Notes: a model not told the origin generated them from the sequence alone. Counted from the first letter of the stretch, positions 1 to 6,448 are shown. The stretch: 10,218 nucleotides of DNA from Bacteroidota bacterium (GCA_028877045.1 JAGWPQ010000071.1:1-10218); one strand, 5' to 3'. Made by a program: numbers and translations.

Positions 1-1
1 G

Positions 2-208
2 AGAAGAGCAAAATCAAATGCTGATTTTATAAACAAACTAAAAATTGTTGAAGAAGAAACTGACGAATCAATTTATTTTCTTGAACTAATTAAAGAATTT
101 AATCCCGGTTTTAATTTGCGAATTGATTCGCTTATTAACGAAGGAATAGAAATATTAAAAATAATAGTTGCATCAATAAACACAGTAAGAAATAAAAACG
201 TGAAGTAG
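2..208 (+). CDS. Four-helix-bundle protein (S23/IVP-like), C-terminal part, truncated by window edge
   Basis: The window opens inside this gene. Frame 2 reads 68 codons without interruption to a TAG at 206-208. The visible residues begin RRAKSNADFINKLKIVEEE and continue with an acidic helix (ETDESIYFLELIKEF) and a last amphipathic helix ending NTVRNKNVK. An ADFxxKLKIVEEExDES-xYFLELI pattern is typical of the C-terminal half of the small (about 115-130 aa) four-helix-bundle family first found in intervening sequences of 23S rRNA genes. The same fold is used by the Avd accessory protein of diversity-generating retroelements. Stand-alone copies are common in Bacteroidota and their cellular role is not established; a nucleic-acid-binding role is often suggested. 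It is followed after 12 nt by a heptamer repeat cluster and then thiL. The family call rests on the C-terminus alone; the start lies outside the window. Confidence 0.8.
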   Translation, partial: RRAKSNADFINKLKIVEEETDESIYFLELIKEFNPGFNLRIDSLINEGIEILKIIVASINTVRNKNVK

Positions 209-220
209 AATTTTATTATT

Positions 221-248
221 CGTACCTCTAACTTCTTACTTCGTACTT
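221..248. repeat. Four tandem degenerate 7-bp repeats
   Basis: Between the four-helix-bundle gene and thiL the sequence divides cleanly into four 7-mers: CGTACCT, CTAACTT, CTTACTT and CGTACTT. The consensus is roughly C-K-W-A-C-T-T. It ends 7 nt before the thiL start, so it occupies the place where the thiL leader would be. Short tandem heptamers of this kind are a known class of intergenic repeat in some bacterial genomes; membership of a genome-wide family here is inference. Confidence 0.6.
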
Positions 249-255
249 AAAAATT

Positions 256-1287
256 ATGGAAAATAGAACTGAAATATCAACGCTTGGTGAATTTGGTTTG
301 ATCGATCATCTTACCAAAAATTTTGAGATACAAAATGTATCAACAGTTGTTGGTGTAGGTGATGATGCCGCAGTGATCGATCATTTCGGAAAACAAACAA
401 TTGTTACAACAGATCTGTTGGTGGAAGGAATCCATTTCGATCTGATGTACACTCCTTTAAAACATTTGGGTTATAAATCTGTAGTTGTTAATGTGAGTGA
501 TGTGTATGCGATGAATGCAACGCCAACACAGATCACGATCAGCATTGCTTTCAGCAATCGTTTCAGCGTGGAAGCATTGGATGAATTTTACGAAGGCGTT
601 TTTATTGCCTGCGAAAAATATGGTGTTGATCTGGTGGGCGGTGATACTTCTTCTTCAGAAAAAGGATTTATTATTTCTGTTACCTGTATCGGCGAAGTAA
701 CACCCGATAAATTTGTCAAACGCAGCACAGCACAAAACGGCGATCTGATTTGTGTAAGTGGTTATCTCGGCGCAGCCTTTCTGGGCCTGACTTTGATGGA
801 ACGTGAGAAAAAAATATTTTTAGAAAATCCGAAAGTGCAACCCGATCTTGAAGGCGAAGATTATATTGTCGGCAGATTATTAAAACCCGAAGCAAGAAAA
901 GATATCATTGAATTTTTTGAGAAGAATGAAATTATGCCAACATCGATGATGGATATCAGCGATGGATTAAGCAGTGAAGTGTTGCATCTCTGCAAACAAA
1001 GTAATTTGGGTTGCAGAATTTATGAAGAAAAAATTCCTGTTCATGATTTGGCAAGAAAAGCCGCATTCAAATTTGGATTAGATCCAACCGTTTGTGCATT
1101 GAATGGCGGTGAAGATTATGAGTTGATCTTTACTTTGAAGCAAGCCGATTACGATAAGATCACTTTGAATGAAGAAATCTCTGTTGTTGGTTACATGACT
1201 GAAATGGAAGAAGGAACTAAACTTTTAACCAAAGGCGGTAACACTTTTGATATTACAGCGCAGGGATGGAATGCGTTTAATAAATAA
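256..1287 (+). CDS. thiL: Thiamine-monophosphate kinase
   Basis: ThiL phosphorylates thiamine monophosphate with ATP to thiamine diphosphate, the active cofactor, in the cytoplasm. The 343-residue protein has the expected family length and the AIRS-type two-domain order. The N-terminal half shows GVGDDAAVID (33-42), TTDLLVEGIHF (51-61), NVSDVYAMNATP (79-90) and GGDTSSS (128-134), which supply the Mg2+ and ATP-binding acidic residues. The C-terminal half shows MDISDGLSSE (232-241) and the signature NGGEDYELIF (283-292). The ATG at 256 places GEFGLIDHL near the N-terminus, as in homologues. There is no Shine-Dalgarno sequence, and a 7-bp repeat array lies directly upstream. The gene converges on the VOC gene with one base between the two stop codons and no terminator hairpin between them. 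No other thiamine gene is present in the window. Confidence 0.97.
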   Translation: MENRTEISTLGEFGLIDHLTKNFEIQNVSTVVGVGDDAAVIDHFGKQTIVTTDLLVEGIHFDLMYTPLKHLGYKSVVVNVSDVYAMNATPTQITISIAFSNRFSVEALDEFYEGVFIACEKYGVDLVGGDTSSSEKGFIISVTCIGEVTPDKFVKRSTAQNGDLICVSGYLGAAFLGLTLMEREKKIFLENPKVQPDLEGEDYIVGRLLKPEARKDIIEFFEKNEIMPTSMMDISDGLSSEVLHLCKQSNLGCRIYEEKIPVHDLARKAAFKFGLDPTVCALNGGEDYELIFTLKQADYDKITLNEEISVVGYMTEMEEGTKLLTKGGNTFDITAQGWNAFNK

Positions 1288-1288
1288 A

Positions 1289-1681
1289 TTATTTTTTACG
1301 TTCAATTAAATCCCACAAGTTTCCATATAGGTCTTCGAAAACAGCAACAGTTCCATAATCCTCTTCGTGGGGTTTTATAGTAAAGTTTATTTTTTTATCG
1401 AGCATGTTTTTATAATCTCGCCAGAAATCATCGGTGTATAAAAATAAAAAAACGCGACCGCCTGTTTGATTCCCAATTCTTAATTGTTGTTCTTCAGTTG
1501 CAGCTTTTGCCAATAATAAACAACATTCTGATGAACCTTTTGGTGCAACCAAAACCCAACGTTTTGTTTCGCTTAAAATCGTGTCTTCAATTAAATCGAA
1601 GTTTAATTGTTGTGTGTAAAATTGAATGGCTTCGTCATAATCTTTTACAACCAAAGAAATATGTGCGATATGTTGTTTCAT
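1289..1681 (-). CDS. VOC/glyoxalase-bleomycin resistance superfamily protein
   Basis: This small cytoplasmic protein of 130 aa has the paired beta-alpha-beta-beta-beta modules of the vicinal-oxygen-chelate superfamily. The first module starts with IAHISLVVKDYDEAIQFY (5-22), including the usual metal-ligand position H7. The second ends with FEDLYGNLWDLIE (115-127), matching the common F-x-D-x-x-G-N-x-W-x-L-x-E ending with E127 as the likely second ligand. One module pair equals one subunit, and such proteins normally dimerise to form the metal site. The family includes glyoxalase I, dioxygenases and fosfomycin or bleomycin resistance proteins; the sequence does not tell which, so no substrate is assigned. 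It is the last gene of the leftward block, 107 nt beyond nagA, with a repeat element in that gap. It ends 1 bp from the thiL stop. Confidence 0.9.
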   Translation of the reverse strand: MKQHIAHISLVVKDYDEAIQFYTQQLNFDLIEDTILSETKRWVLVAPKGSSECCLLLAKAATEEQQLRIGNQTGGRVFLFLYTDDFWRDYKNMLDKKINFTIKPHEEDYGTVAVFEDLYGNLWDLIERKK

Positions 1682-1716
1682 TTATTAAAAGTTTTTTGCT
1701 GAAATAAATATTATCT

Positions 1717-1788
1717 GTACAAGAGTGCCCTTCTTCCACCGGAAGAAGCGAAGGCAACAGGCGATGCCACGAAAAACTATTGTTCGTA
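1717..1788. repeat. Dispersed intergenic repeat, copy 1, with internal hairpin
   Basis: This element between nagA and the VOC gene shares GTACAAGAGTGC, GCAACAGG, TGCC, GAAAAAC and a closing CGTA, in the same order, with a second copy at 9875-9924. The spacing from GCAACAGG to the end is conserved: 7 nt separate GAAAAAC from CGTA in both. Copy 1 carries about 22 extra nt containing a perfect 8-bp stem, CTTCTTCC (1730-1737) with GGAAGAAG (1741-1748) around loop ACC. Its end abuts the reverse-strand nagA stop codon at 1789-1791. There is no T-tract beside the hairpin on either strand, so it does not look like a canonical terminator. Confidence 0.65.
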
Positions 1789-2856
1789 TCAAAAGTTTTC
1801 TAGCTCAATAAAATTTGCCTTATTACCTTTTTCGATTTTACCAAGATCATTCAAACCTAATACCTGCGCAGGATACAGGCTGCACATGCGCAATGCTTCA
1901 TCGGGTTCAATATCGCAATATTGCACTAAATTCTTAAACGCTTTCATCATGGTTAATGCAGAGCCGCTGAGAATATTGTTGCTTTCGTATTTATCGCCTG
2001 CCAAATGATGCGGATAAAAACCTTCGCTGGTTTCGGTAACAGCATCGGTAATAACAAACAATCTCTCTTTCATTATTTTTTTTGCGATTCTTATGGCAGC
2101 GAAATCAACATGATAACCATCAGGAACAATGCTCGACATTACTGTTGGATGATTAAAAATGGCACCAACCATTCCCGGCTCACGATGTTGCAACGGGCTC
2201 ATGGCATTAAATAAATGTGTGGCAGTTTTTATTCCGTTATCAAAAGCATTTGTTGCCTGTTGATAAGTTGCATTGCTGTGTCCTGCAGAAATAATGATAT
2301 TGTTTAATTGAATGAATTCAATTACTTCTTCGCTGCAAACTTCGGGGGCAAGTGTGATGATCTTAATTATACCTTTTCCGTAATCCAATAATTTTTTTAC
2401 TTCATCAATATTTGGCGAATGAATGAACGATTCGATATGTGCACCACGTTTTATTTTATTGATCCACGGACCTTCAATATGCAAACCCAAACAACCTTTG
2501 CCGCCTTGTTGCCAATAATCTTTTACTGCATCGATGCATTTATAAAAAACATCGTAACTGTTTGTGGCAACGGTTGGCATAAAATGCAAAGCACCACCGC
2601 TGCTGCAATAATCGTACAAGCTGAAAAGCGCATCTGCATTGGGTTGTACGGCCAGTAACTTTCCTTGCGCACCATAAATTTGAATATCGATAAATGATGG
2701 AACGAGCGTTTGGAAGTTGGTTATTTTATTTGTTGATTGGTTTATTTGTGCGGAAGGAATTATATCAACAATTATTTCATCTTCCACAATTATGGAATGA
2801 TCGGTTAACCATTTTGTTCCGGTAAAAATTTTATTTGCTGAAAATATTTGCTGCAT
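1789..2856 (-). CDS. nagA: N-acetylglucosamine-6-phosphate deacetylase
   Basis: NagA removes acetate from GlcNAc-6-phosphate to give glucosamine-6-phosphate, the committed step in reusing amino sugars from peptidoglycan or chitin. The 355-residue amidohydrolase-superfamily protein is slightly shorter than E. coli NagA (382 aa). Seen in order: VPSFIDIQIYGAQG (52-65); GLHIEGPWIN (124-133), with metal ligand E128, followed by KRGAH; AGHSNATY (191-198), ligand H193; THLFNAM (213-219), ligand H214, then REPGMVGAI; PDGYHVD (245-251), substrate-binding H249; and FVITDAV (267-273), catalytic D271. As in E. coli NagA, the HxH motif of two-metal amidohydrolases is absent (QIY here), which fits a single-metal site. 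The usual PGF of strand 1 is PSF. The gene sits in a leftward block after the omega-amidase-like gene (61-nt gap). No nagB or sugar transporter gene is nearby. The start follows family length; there is no clear Shine-Dalgarno sequence. Confidence 0.95.
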   Translation of the reverse strand: MQQIFSANKIFTGTKWLTDHSIIVEDEIIVDIIPSAQINQSTNKITNFQTLVPSFIDIQIYGAQGKLLAVQPNADALFSLYDYCSSGGALHFMPTVATNSYDVFYKCIDAVKDYWQQGGKGCLGLHIEGPWINKIKRGAHIESFIHSPNIDEVKKLLDYGKGIIKIITLAPEVCSEEVIEFIQLNNIIISAGHSNATYQQATNAFDNGIKTATHLFNAMSPLQHREPGMVGAIFNHPTVMSSIVPDGYHVDFAAIRIAKKIMKERLFVITDAVTETSEGFYPHHLAGDKYESNNILSGSALTMMKAFKNLVQYCDIEPDEALRMCSLYPAQVLGLNDLGKIEKGNKANFIELENF

Positions 2857-2897
2857 GATTGAATTGCTAAGTTCCTAAATATAATGCGATAGTTTTT

Positions 2898-2918
2898 CTC
2901 CCGACTCCCGACTCATCT
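2898..2918. repeat. Short tandem 7-bp repeat (CTCCCGA)
   Basis: Two exact copies of CTCCCGA (2898-2904 and 2905-2911) are followed by a degenerate third unit, CTCATCT (2912-2918). The array fills the gap between nagA and the omega-amidase-like gene and touches the reverse-strand stop codon of the latter (2918-2920). The unit length matches that of the array at 221-248, but the sequence differs. Confidence 0.5.
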
Positions 2919-3718
2919 CATCTTTCTTCATTCATAATTCTAAACTCATCTCCGTCTTTCCAGAAAGGGAATTTATTTCTTGTGAGTTCTAATTTTTCTT
3001 TGTCTAAGGTGATGGTAAAAATATCTTCGTCGTGTGCTTTGTGATACAATATTTCTCCCAGCGGATCAACAACCATACTGTCGCCACTGTGATAAATTTC
3101 GTTACCATCATTTCCCACTCTGTTCACGCCAATCACATAACATTGGTTTTCGATAGCACGTGCAGTCAATAAAGTTTTCCACGCATGATTGCGGCGTTCG
3201 GGCCAGTTGGCAACATAGAGCAGAATATCGTATTCAGTCTCGTTTTTTGAATCGGATGCTTGTCTTGCCCAAACCGGAAAGCGCAGATCGTAACAAATCT
3301 GCAAATTAATTTTCCATCCTTTTACATGAGCGATCAATCTTTTATTTCCCGGTGTGTAATGTTCGTGTTCGCCGGCATAAGCAAAGCAATGTCGTTTATC
3401 GTAATAACCAAAAGTCCCGTTCGGCAACATCCATATCAAACGGTTAAAATATTTTTTATTTTCTTCGATGATCAAACTCCCGGTGAGAATAATTTTTTTA
3501 GTCGCTGCAATTTTTTTCATCCACGCAACCGTAGGCCCATCCATTGTTTCAGCGAATTCTTCGGGTTGCATACTAAATCCTGTGCTGAACATTTCGGGCA
3601 ACACAACCACTTCTGTCTTTTGCTGAATAGAATTTATTTTTTCTTCCAGCATCATCAAATTGGCAAGCTTTACTTCCCAATGCAATTTTGTTTGGATAAG
3701 TGTGAATGTTAGTGACAT
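2918..3718 (-). CDS. Nitrilase-superfamily amidohydrolase, probable omega-amidase (YafV/Nit2-like)
   Basis: This cytoplasmic carbon-nitrogen hydrolase of 266 aa carries the nitrilase catalytic triad: E42 in LPEMFSTGF (40-48), K108 in YDKRHCF (106-112) and C142 in ICYDLRFP (141-148). The motif pair LPEMFSTGF and YDKRHCFAYAGEHEHY, and the ICYDLRFPVWAR stretch, are characteristic of the YafV/Nit2 branch. That branch hydrolyses alpha-ketoglutaramate and alpha-ketosuccinamate, by-products of glutamine and asparagine transaminases, to the 2-oxo acid and ammonia. The later block NWPERRNHAWKTLLTARAIE is also typical of the branch. Length and start agree with the family; the ATG at 3718 places the first beta strand (LTFTLIQTKLHW) directly at the N-terminus. 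It lies 39 nt after recX and 61 nt before nagA, all leftward, so co-transcription is plausible. Substrate specificity is inferred from family membership. Confidence 0.92.
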   Translation of the reverse strand: MSLTFTLIQTKLHWEVKLANLMMLEEKINSIQQKTEVVVLPEMFSTGFSMQPEEFAETMDGPTVAWMKKIAATKKIILTGSLIIEENKKYFNRLIWMLPNGTFGYYDKRHCFAYAGEHEHYTPGNKRLIAHVKGWKINLQICYDLRFPVWARQASDSKNETEYDILLYVANWPERRNHAWKTLLTARAIENQCYVIGVNRVGNDGNEIYHSGDSMVVDPLGEILYHKAHDEDIFTITLDKEKLELTRNKFPFWKDGDEFRIMNEER

Positions 3719-3757
3719 GATACTAAATGTACTACGATTATTGATGGAATTAAATTT

Positions 3758-4249
3758 CTATTTTTTTAAATCGTTTTCTTTCTCACGAACGAGTGCAATG
3801 GCTTTATTTATTAAATCTGCTTCAAACCCGCGTTGCAATAAAAATTGTGATGTTTTTGCCATACGGTTTAAATATTGTTCGCCTTTTAAACTTTTCCATT
3901 TTTGATCGACCAATTTTTGAAGCACAGCAAGGTATTCGTCCTCATCAATTTCCTTCATCGCTTTTTTAATACTATAACTGCTTACGCGTTTTTGTTTTAA
4001 TTCGTGCTGAATTTTTATTCTTCCCCATTTTTTTATCCTGAATTTTCCGCCGGCAAAAGATGTTGCGAAACGTTCTTCGTTCAAATAACCTTCTTCAATT
4101 AATTGCGATATAAGCGGCTCTACTTCGGCCTTTCGTAATCCAAAACTGTACAGCTTTTCGGCAGTTTCATGATGACTCCTTTCCTGATACGAACAGAAAT
4201 GTTTTGCTTTTTGAAATGCCTGCTGCGGCGTTAATTTTTGTTTAAACAA
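3758..4249 (-). CDS. recX: Regulatory protein RecX
   Basis: RecX binds RecA filaments and limits strand exchange and the SOS response. The protein is built from tandem three-helix RecX repeats. The first shows ALQK-like QAFQKAKHFCSYQERSHHE and EKLYSFGL, the second LIEEGYLNEERFATSFAGG followed by the signature KKWGRIKIQHELKQK, and the third YLAVLQKLVDQKWKSL with LLQRGF. No ATG is available at the N-terminus. The frame is open up to a TAA at 4286-4288, and the only usable starts are TTG codons at 4285, 4273 and 4249. I chose 4249 (163 aa, N-terminus (M)FKQKLTPQQAFQ) because homologues begin about there and because a -7-like element, TAATTTTG, sits 21 nt upstream, inside the longer version. The longer reading would give 175 aa. 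It heads the leftward block and is divergent from dnaN. Confidence 0.9.
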   Translation of the reverse strand: MFKQKLTPQQAFQKAKHFCSYQERSHHETAEKLYSFGLRKAEVEPLISQLIEEGYLNEERFATSFAGGKFRIKKWGRIKIQHELKQKRVSSYSIKKAMKEIDEDEYLAVLQKLVDQKWKSLKGEQYLNRMAKTSQFLLQRGFEADLINKAIALVREKENDLKK

Positions 4250-4270
4250 AATTGAAATATAATTAATTTT

Positions 4271-4278
4271 CAAAATTA
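4271..4278 (-). promoter_or_regulatory. Possible -7 element for recX (TAATTTTG)
   Basis: Read on the minus strand this octamer fits the Bacteroidota TAnnTTTG -7 consensus exactly. It ends 21 nt before the TTG at 4249, a spacing similar to the other elements in this window. I see no convincing -33 element. If real, it excludes the longer recX start at 4285. Confidence 0.35.
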
Positions 4279-4390
4279 CTGACAATTATTAATAGTGTCT
4301 TTCTTCTTCCATCAATCCACATCTCATTCACATCCTTTTACTTAGGGCGATATTGGATAAATATCTGTACGGAATATTAACATTTTACAG

Positions 4391-4398
4391 TAGGTTTG
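4391..4398 (+). promoter_or_regulatory. Probable -7 element for dnaN (TAGGTTTG)
   Basis: The octamer matches TAnnTTTG exactly and ends 24 nt before the dnaN ATG, which would give a leader of roughly 18-20 nt. A purine-rich AAGAAG (4411-4416) lies just before the start and may act as a weak ribosome-binding site. The -33 TTG expected about 19-21 nt upstream is not evident. Confidence 0.5.
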
Positions 4399-4422
4399 TT
4401 GCAGTTATAAAAGAAGAAAAAT

Positions 4423-5538
4423 ATGAAGTTCATCGTATCATCCTCATCGTTACTGAAACATCTGCAACAAATCAGCGGCGTAATTAATGCCAATACCGTG
4501 TTGCCTATTTTAGAAGATTTTTTATTTGAAATTGAAGATAAAAAATTAAATATCGTGGCTACCGACCTCGAAACGGTAATGCGTATAAAAATGGATGTTG
4601 AAAGCAAGACCAATGGAAAAGTTTGTATTCCTGCAAAAATTTTATTGGATTCATTAAAAAATATTGCCGACCAACCGCTCACATTTAATATCGATAAAAA
4701 TTTTGCTGTTGAAATCACCAGCGATAATGGTAAGTATAAAGTGATGGGCGAAAATCCTGATAATTTTCCGAAAGAACCGTCAGCCGATGATACCACTGCA
4801 TTTACCATGAGCAGTACGGGTTTGGTAACTGCGATAAATAAAACTTTGTTTGCAGTGAGCAATGATGATCTGCGTCCTGCAATGACCGGCGTATTTTTTG
4901 AATTAGCAAAAGATGGTGTTCAGTTTGTTGCAACCGATGCTCACCGTTTGGTTCGTTATAAAAGAACCGATGCCAAAGCAACGAAGGCTGATTCATTCAT
5001 CGTTCCAAAAAAACCATTGAACTTATTAAAGAATGCATTGCCTGATAATGAAGATGAATTAAGCATCAGCTATAACAGCAATCATTTATTTGTTAGTCAT
5101 GGCGAAGTGCAAATGATCTGTCGTTTGATCGATGCACGTTTCCCTGATTATAAAGTTGTTATCCCAACAGACAATCCTTACAAACTTGTTGTAAATAAAA
5201 ACGATTTTCAAAATGCATTACGCCGTGTTAGTGTTTTCTCTAACAAGAGCACAAATCAGGTGGCACTAAGCATTACGGGCAGCGAACTGCAAATGGCTGC
5301 ACAGGATGTTGACTTTAGTTTTGAAGGAAATGAACGGATGAGTTGTTTATACGATGGCGGTGATCTGCAAATTGCATTCAACGCAAAATTCCTGATTGAA
5401 ATGTTGAGCGCTGCCGATACTGCTGAAGTGAAAATTGAATTATCAACGCCTACAAAAGCAGGAATTTTAAAACCAACCGAGCAGGCAGAAAATGAAGAAT
5501 TGTTGATGTTGGTAATGCCTTTGATGCTGAATAGCTAA
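4423..5538 (+). CDS. dnaN: DNA polymerase III beta subunit (sliding clamp)
   Basis: The clamp encircles DNA as a dimer and tethers the replicative polymerase and many repair proteins. The 371 residues give the expected three clamp domains. Seen: an N-terminal MKFIVSSSSLLKHLQQISGV with VLPILEDF (first domain); VATDAHRLVR (169-178), which corresponds to the conserved ATD-S-HRLA segment of domain 2 near the peptide-binding cleft; CRLIDARFPDYKVVIP (233-248), matching the RLI-E-G-RFPDY signature; and a C-terminus VMPLMLNS, where the E. coli protein ends in MPMRL. The extra NS and absent Arg are usual for Bacteroidota. The gene is not beside dnaA or gyrB and no DnaA-box cluster is visible, so this is not evidence of an origin. 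It is divergent from recX and followed by a strong terminator. Confidence 0.98.
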   Translation: MKFIVSSSSLLKHLQQISGVINANTVLPILEDFLFEIEDKKLNIVATDLETVMRIKMDVESKTNGKVCIPAKILLDSLKNIADQPLTFNIDKNFAVEITSDNGKYKVMGENPDNFPKEPSADDTTAFTMSSTGLVTAINKTLFAVSNDDLRPAMTGVFFELAKDGVQFVATDAHRLVRYKRTDAKATKADSFIVPKKPLNLLKNALPDNEDELSISYNSNHLFVSHGEVQMICRLIDARFPDYKVVIPTDNPYKLVVNKNDFQNALRRVSVFSNKSTNQVALSITGSELQMAAQDVDFSFEGNERMSCLYDGGDLQIAFNAKFLIEMLSAADTAEVKIELSTPTKAGILKPTEQAENEELLMLVMPLMLNS

Positions 5539-5556
5539 TTACAAAAAAAATAGAAT

Positions 5557-5595
5557 AATACAAAACCTCTTCAGTTATTGAAGAGGTTTTGTATT
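5557..5595 (+). terminator. Strong hairpin terminator after dnaN
   Basis: A perfect 17-bp inverted repeat has left arm 5557-5573 (core CAAAACCTCTTCA), loop GTTAT (5574-5578) and right arm 5579-5595 (core TGAAGAGGTTTTG). The right arm ends in TTTTGTATTTT, giving a U-rich tail. Because the left arm is A-rich (with A8 upstream at 5543-5550), it could also work for leftward transcripts, but no leftward gene is adjacent. It separates dnaN from the next gene on the same strand. Confidence 0.85.
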
Positions 5596-5618
5596 TTCAG
5601 ACTCTAACATTGTAGCCC

Positions 5619-6440
5619 ATGTTTCAAAACGTCATCGACCATTTTCAAACATTAGAACATAGACCATTAGAACGCATGACCTTTTTAGTTGGTGGATTAC
5701 TTTTCTTTTGGATCCTGGAAGGTGCTATTCCATTGATCCAAATGAATTATAAAAAAACCAAACTGAAACATGCATCTGTGAATTTTATTTTTACTGTCAT
5801 TCATCTCATCATTCATACTTTTCTGGCAATATTGATTATTAAGTTGAGCGATTGGTGTAAAGAGGCTCAGTTTGGAATTGTGTATTGGACAAATGCAAGC
5901 ATCCTCGCAACAATATTGATCGGGATATTATCACTTGATTTCAGCAGTTGGCTCGTCCATTGGGTAATGCATAAAAATAAATTCCTGTGGCGCTTTCATC
6001 TCATTCATCACAGCGATACAAACGTTGATGTAACAACGGGGCTTCGTCATCATCCCGCCGATAGTTTATTGCGTGGCATATTTTTTATGTTATTGATCTT
6101 TATTTCAGGCGCGCCGATGTATAGTGTGATGATGTATCAAACATTGGTGGTTATTGCAACGGCTTTTACACATGCAAACATTCGATTGCCGCTAGTTTTG
6201 GATAAAGTGTTGAGCTATTTTTTGATCTCACCCAACATGCACAAAGTACATCACCATTGGAAACAACCTTATACCGATAGTAATTACGGTGCCGTATTTT
6301 CTGTTTGGGACAGATTGCTTGGAACTTTCTCTCATCTCGATGTAAAAGAATTGAAATATGGTTTGGATAAATATTATAATGAAGAGAAGGATGAAGATTT
6401 TAAAGAATTATTGATTCATCCTTTTCGTAAATCAGAATAA
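5619..6440 (+). CDS. Sterol desaturase / fatty-acid hydroxylase family membrane protein
   Basis: This 273-aa integral inner-membrane protein carries the histidine clusters of the di-iron fatty-acid hydroxylase superfamily. Seen: HWVMH (114-118), FHLIHHS (126-132), RHHP (143-146) and NMHKVHHHW (206-214). These supply the ligands of a non-haem di-iron centre that uses O2 to hydroxylate or desaturate lipid C-H bonds. Hydrophobic segments at about 21-42, 54-76, 92-112 and 152-178 fit a four-segment membrane core with the His boxes on the cytoplasmic face. The ending NYGAVFSVWDRLLGTF is typical of the bacterial branch. The substrate (sphingolipid, fatty acid, carotenoid or other) cannot be told. 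The gene follows the dnaN terminator by 23 nt, so it needs its own promoter; TAACATTG at 5605-5612 is one base off the -7 consensus and would give an almost leaderless transcript. kdsB follows after 33 nt. Confidence 0.92.
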   Translation: MFQNVIDHFQTLEHRPLERMTFLVGGLLFFWILEGAIPLIQMNYKKTKLKHASVNFIFTVIHLIIHTFLAILIIKLSDWCKEAQFGIVYWTNASILATILIGILSLDFSSWLVHWVMHKNKFLWRFHLIHHSDTNVDVTTGLRHHPADSLLRGIFFMLLIFISGAPMYSVMMYQTLVVIATAFTHANIRLPLVLDKVLSYFLISPNMHKVHHHWKQPYTDSNYGAVFSVWDRLLGTFSHLDVKELKYGLDKYYNEEKDEDFKELLIHPFRKSE

Positions 6441-6448
6441 TATTTCTT

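Noticed and set aside
2876..2883. Reverse-strand TATATTTA as a nagA -7 element
   Set aside because: It is one base off the TAnnTTTG consensus at the most conserved G, has no -33 partner, and nagA may be co-transcribed with the upstream genes.
3260..3712. 150-codon open frame on the plus strand opposite the omega-amidase-like gene
   Set aside because: It is antisense to a gene with a complete catalytic triad, and its translation is Phe/His/Cys-rich with no recognisable motif: a shadow frame.
4286..4422. recX/dnaN divergent region as a replication origin because dnaN is adjacent
   Set aside because: No DnaA-box cluster or DnaA gene is visible, and in Bacteroidota dnaN is often distant from the origin.
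4377..4862. 161-codon reverse open frame overlapping the 5' part of dnaN
   Set aside because: It is antisense to dnaN, a certain gene, and covers its promoter; the hydrophobic composition reflects the complement of dnaN codons.
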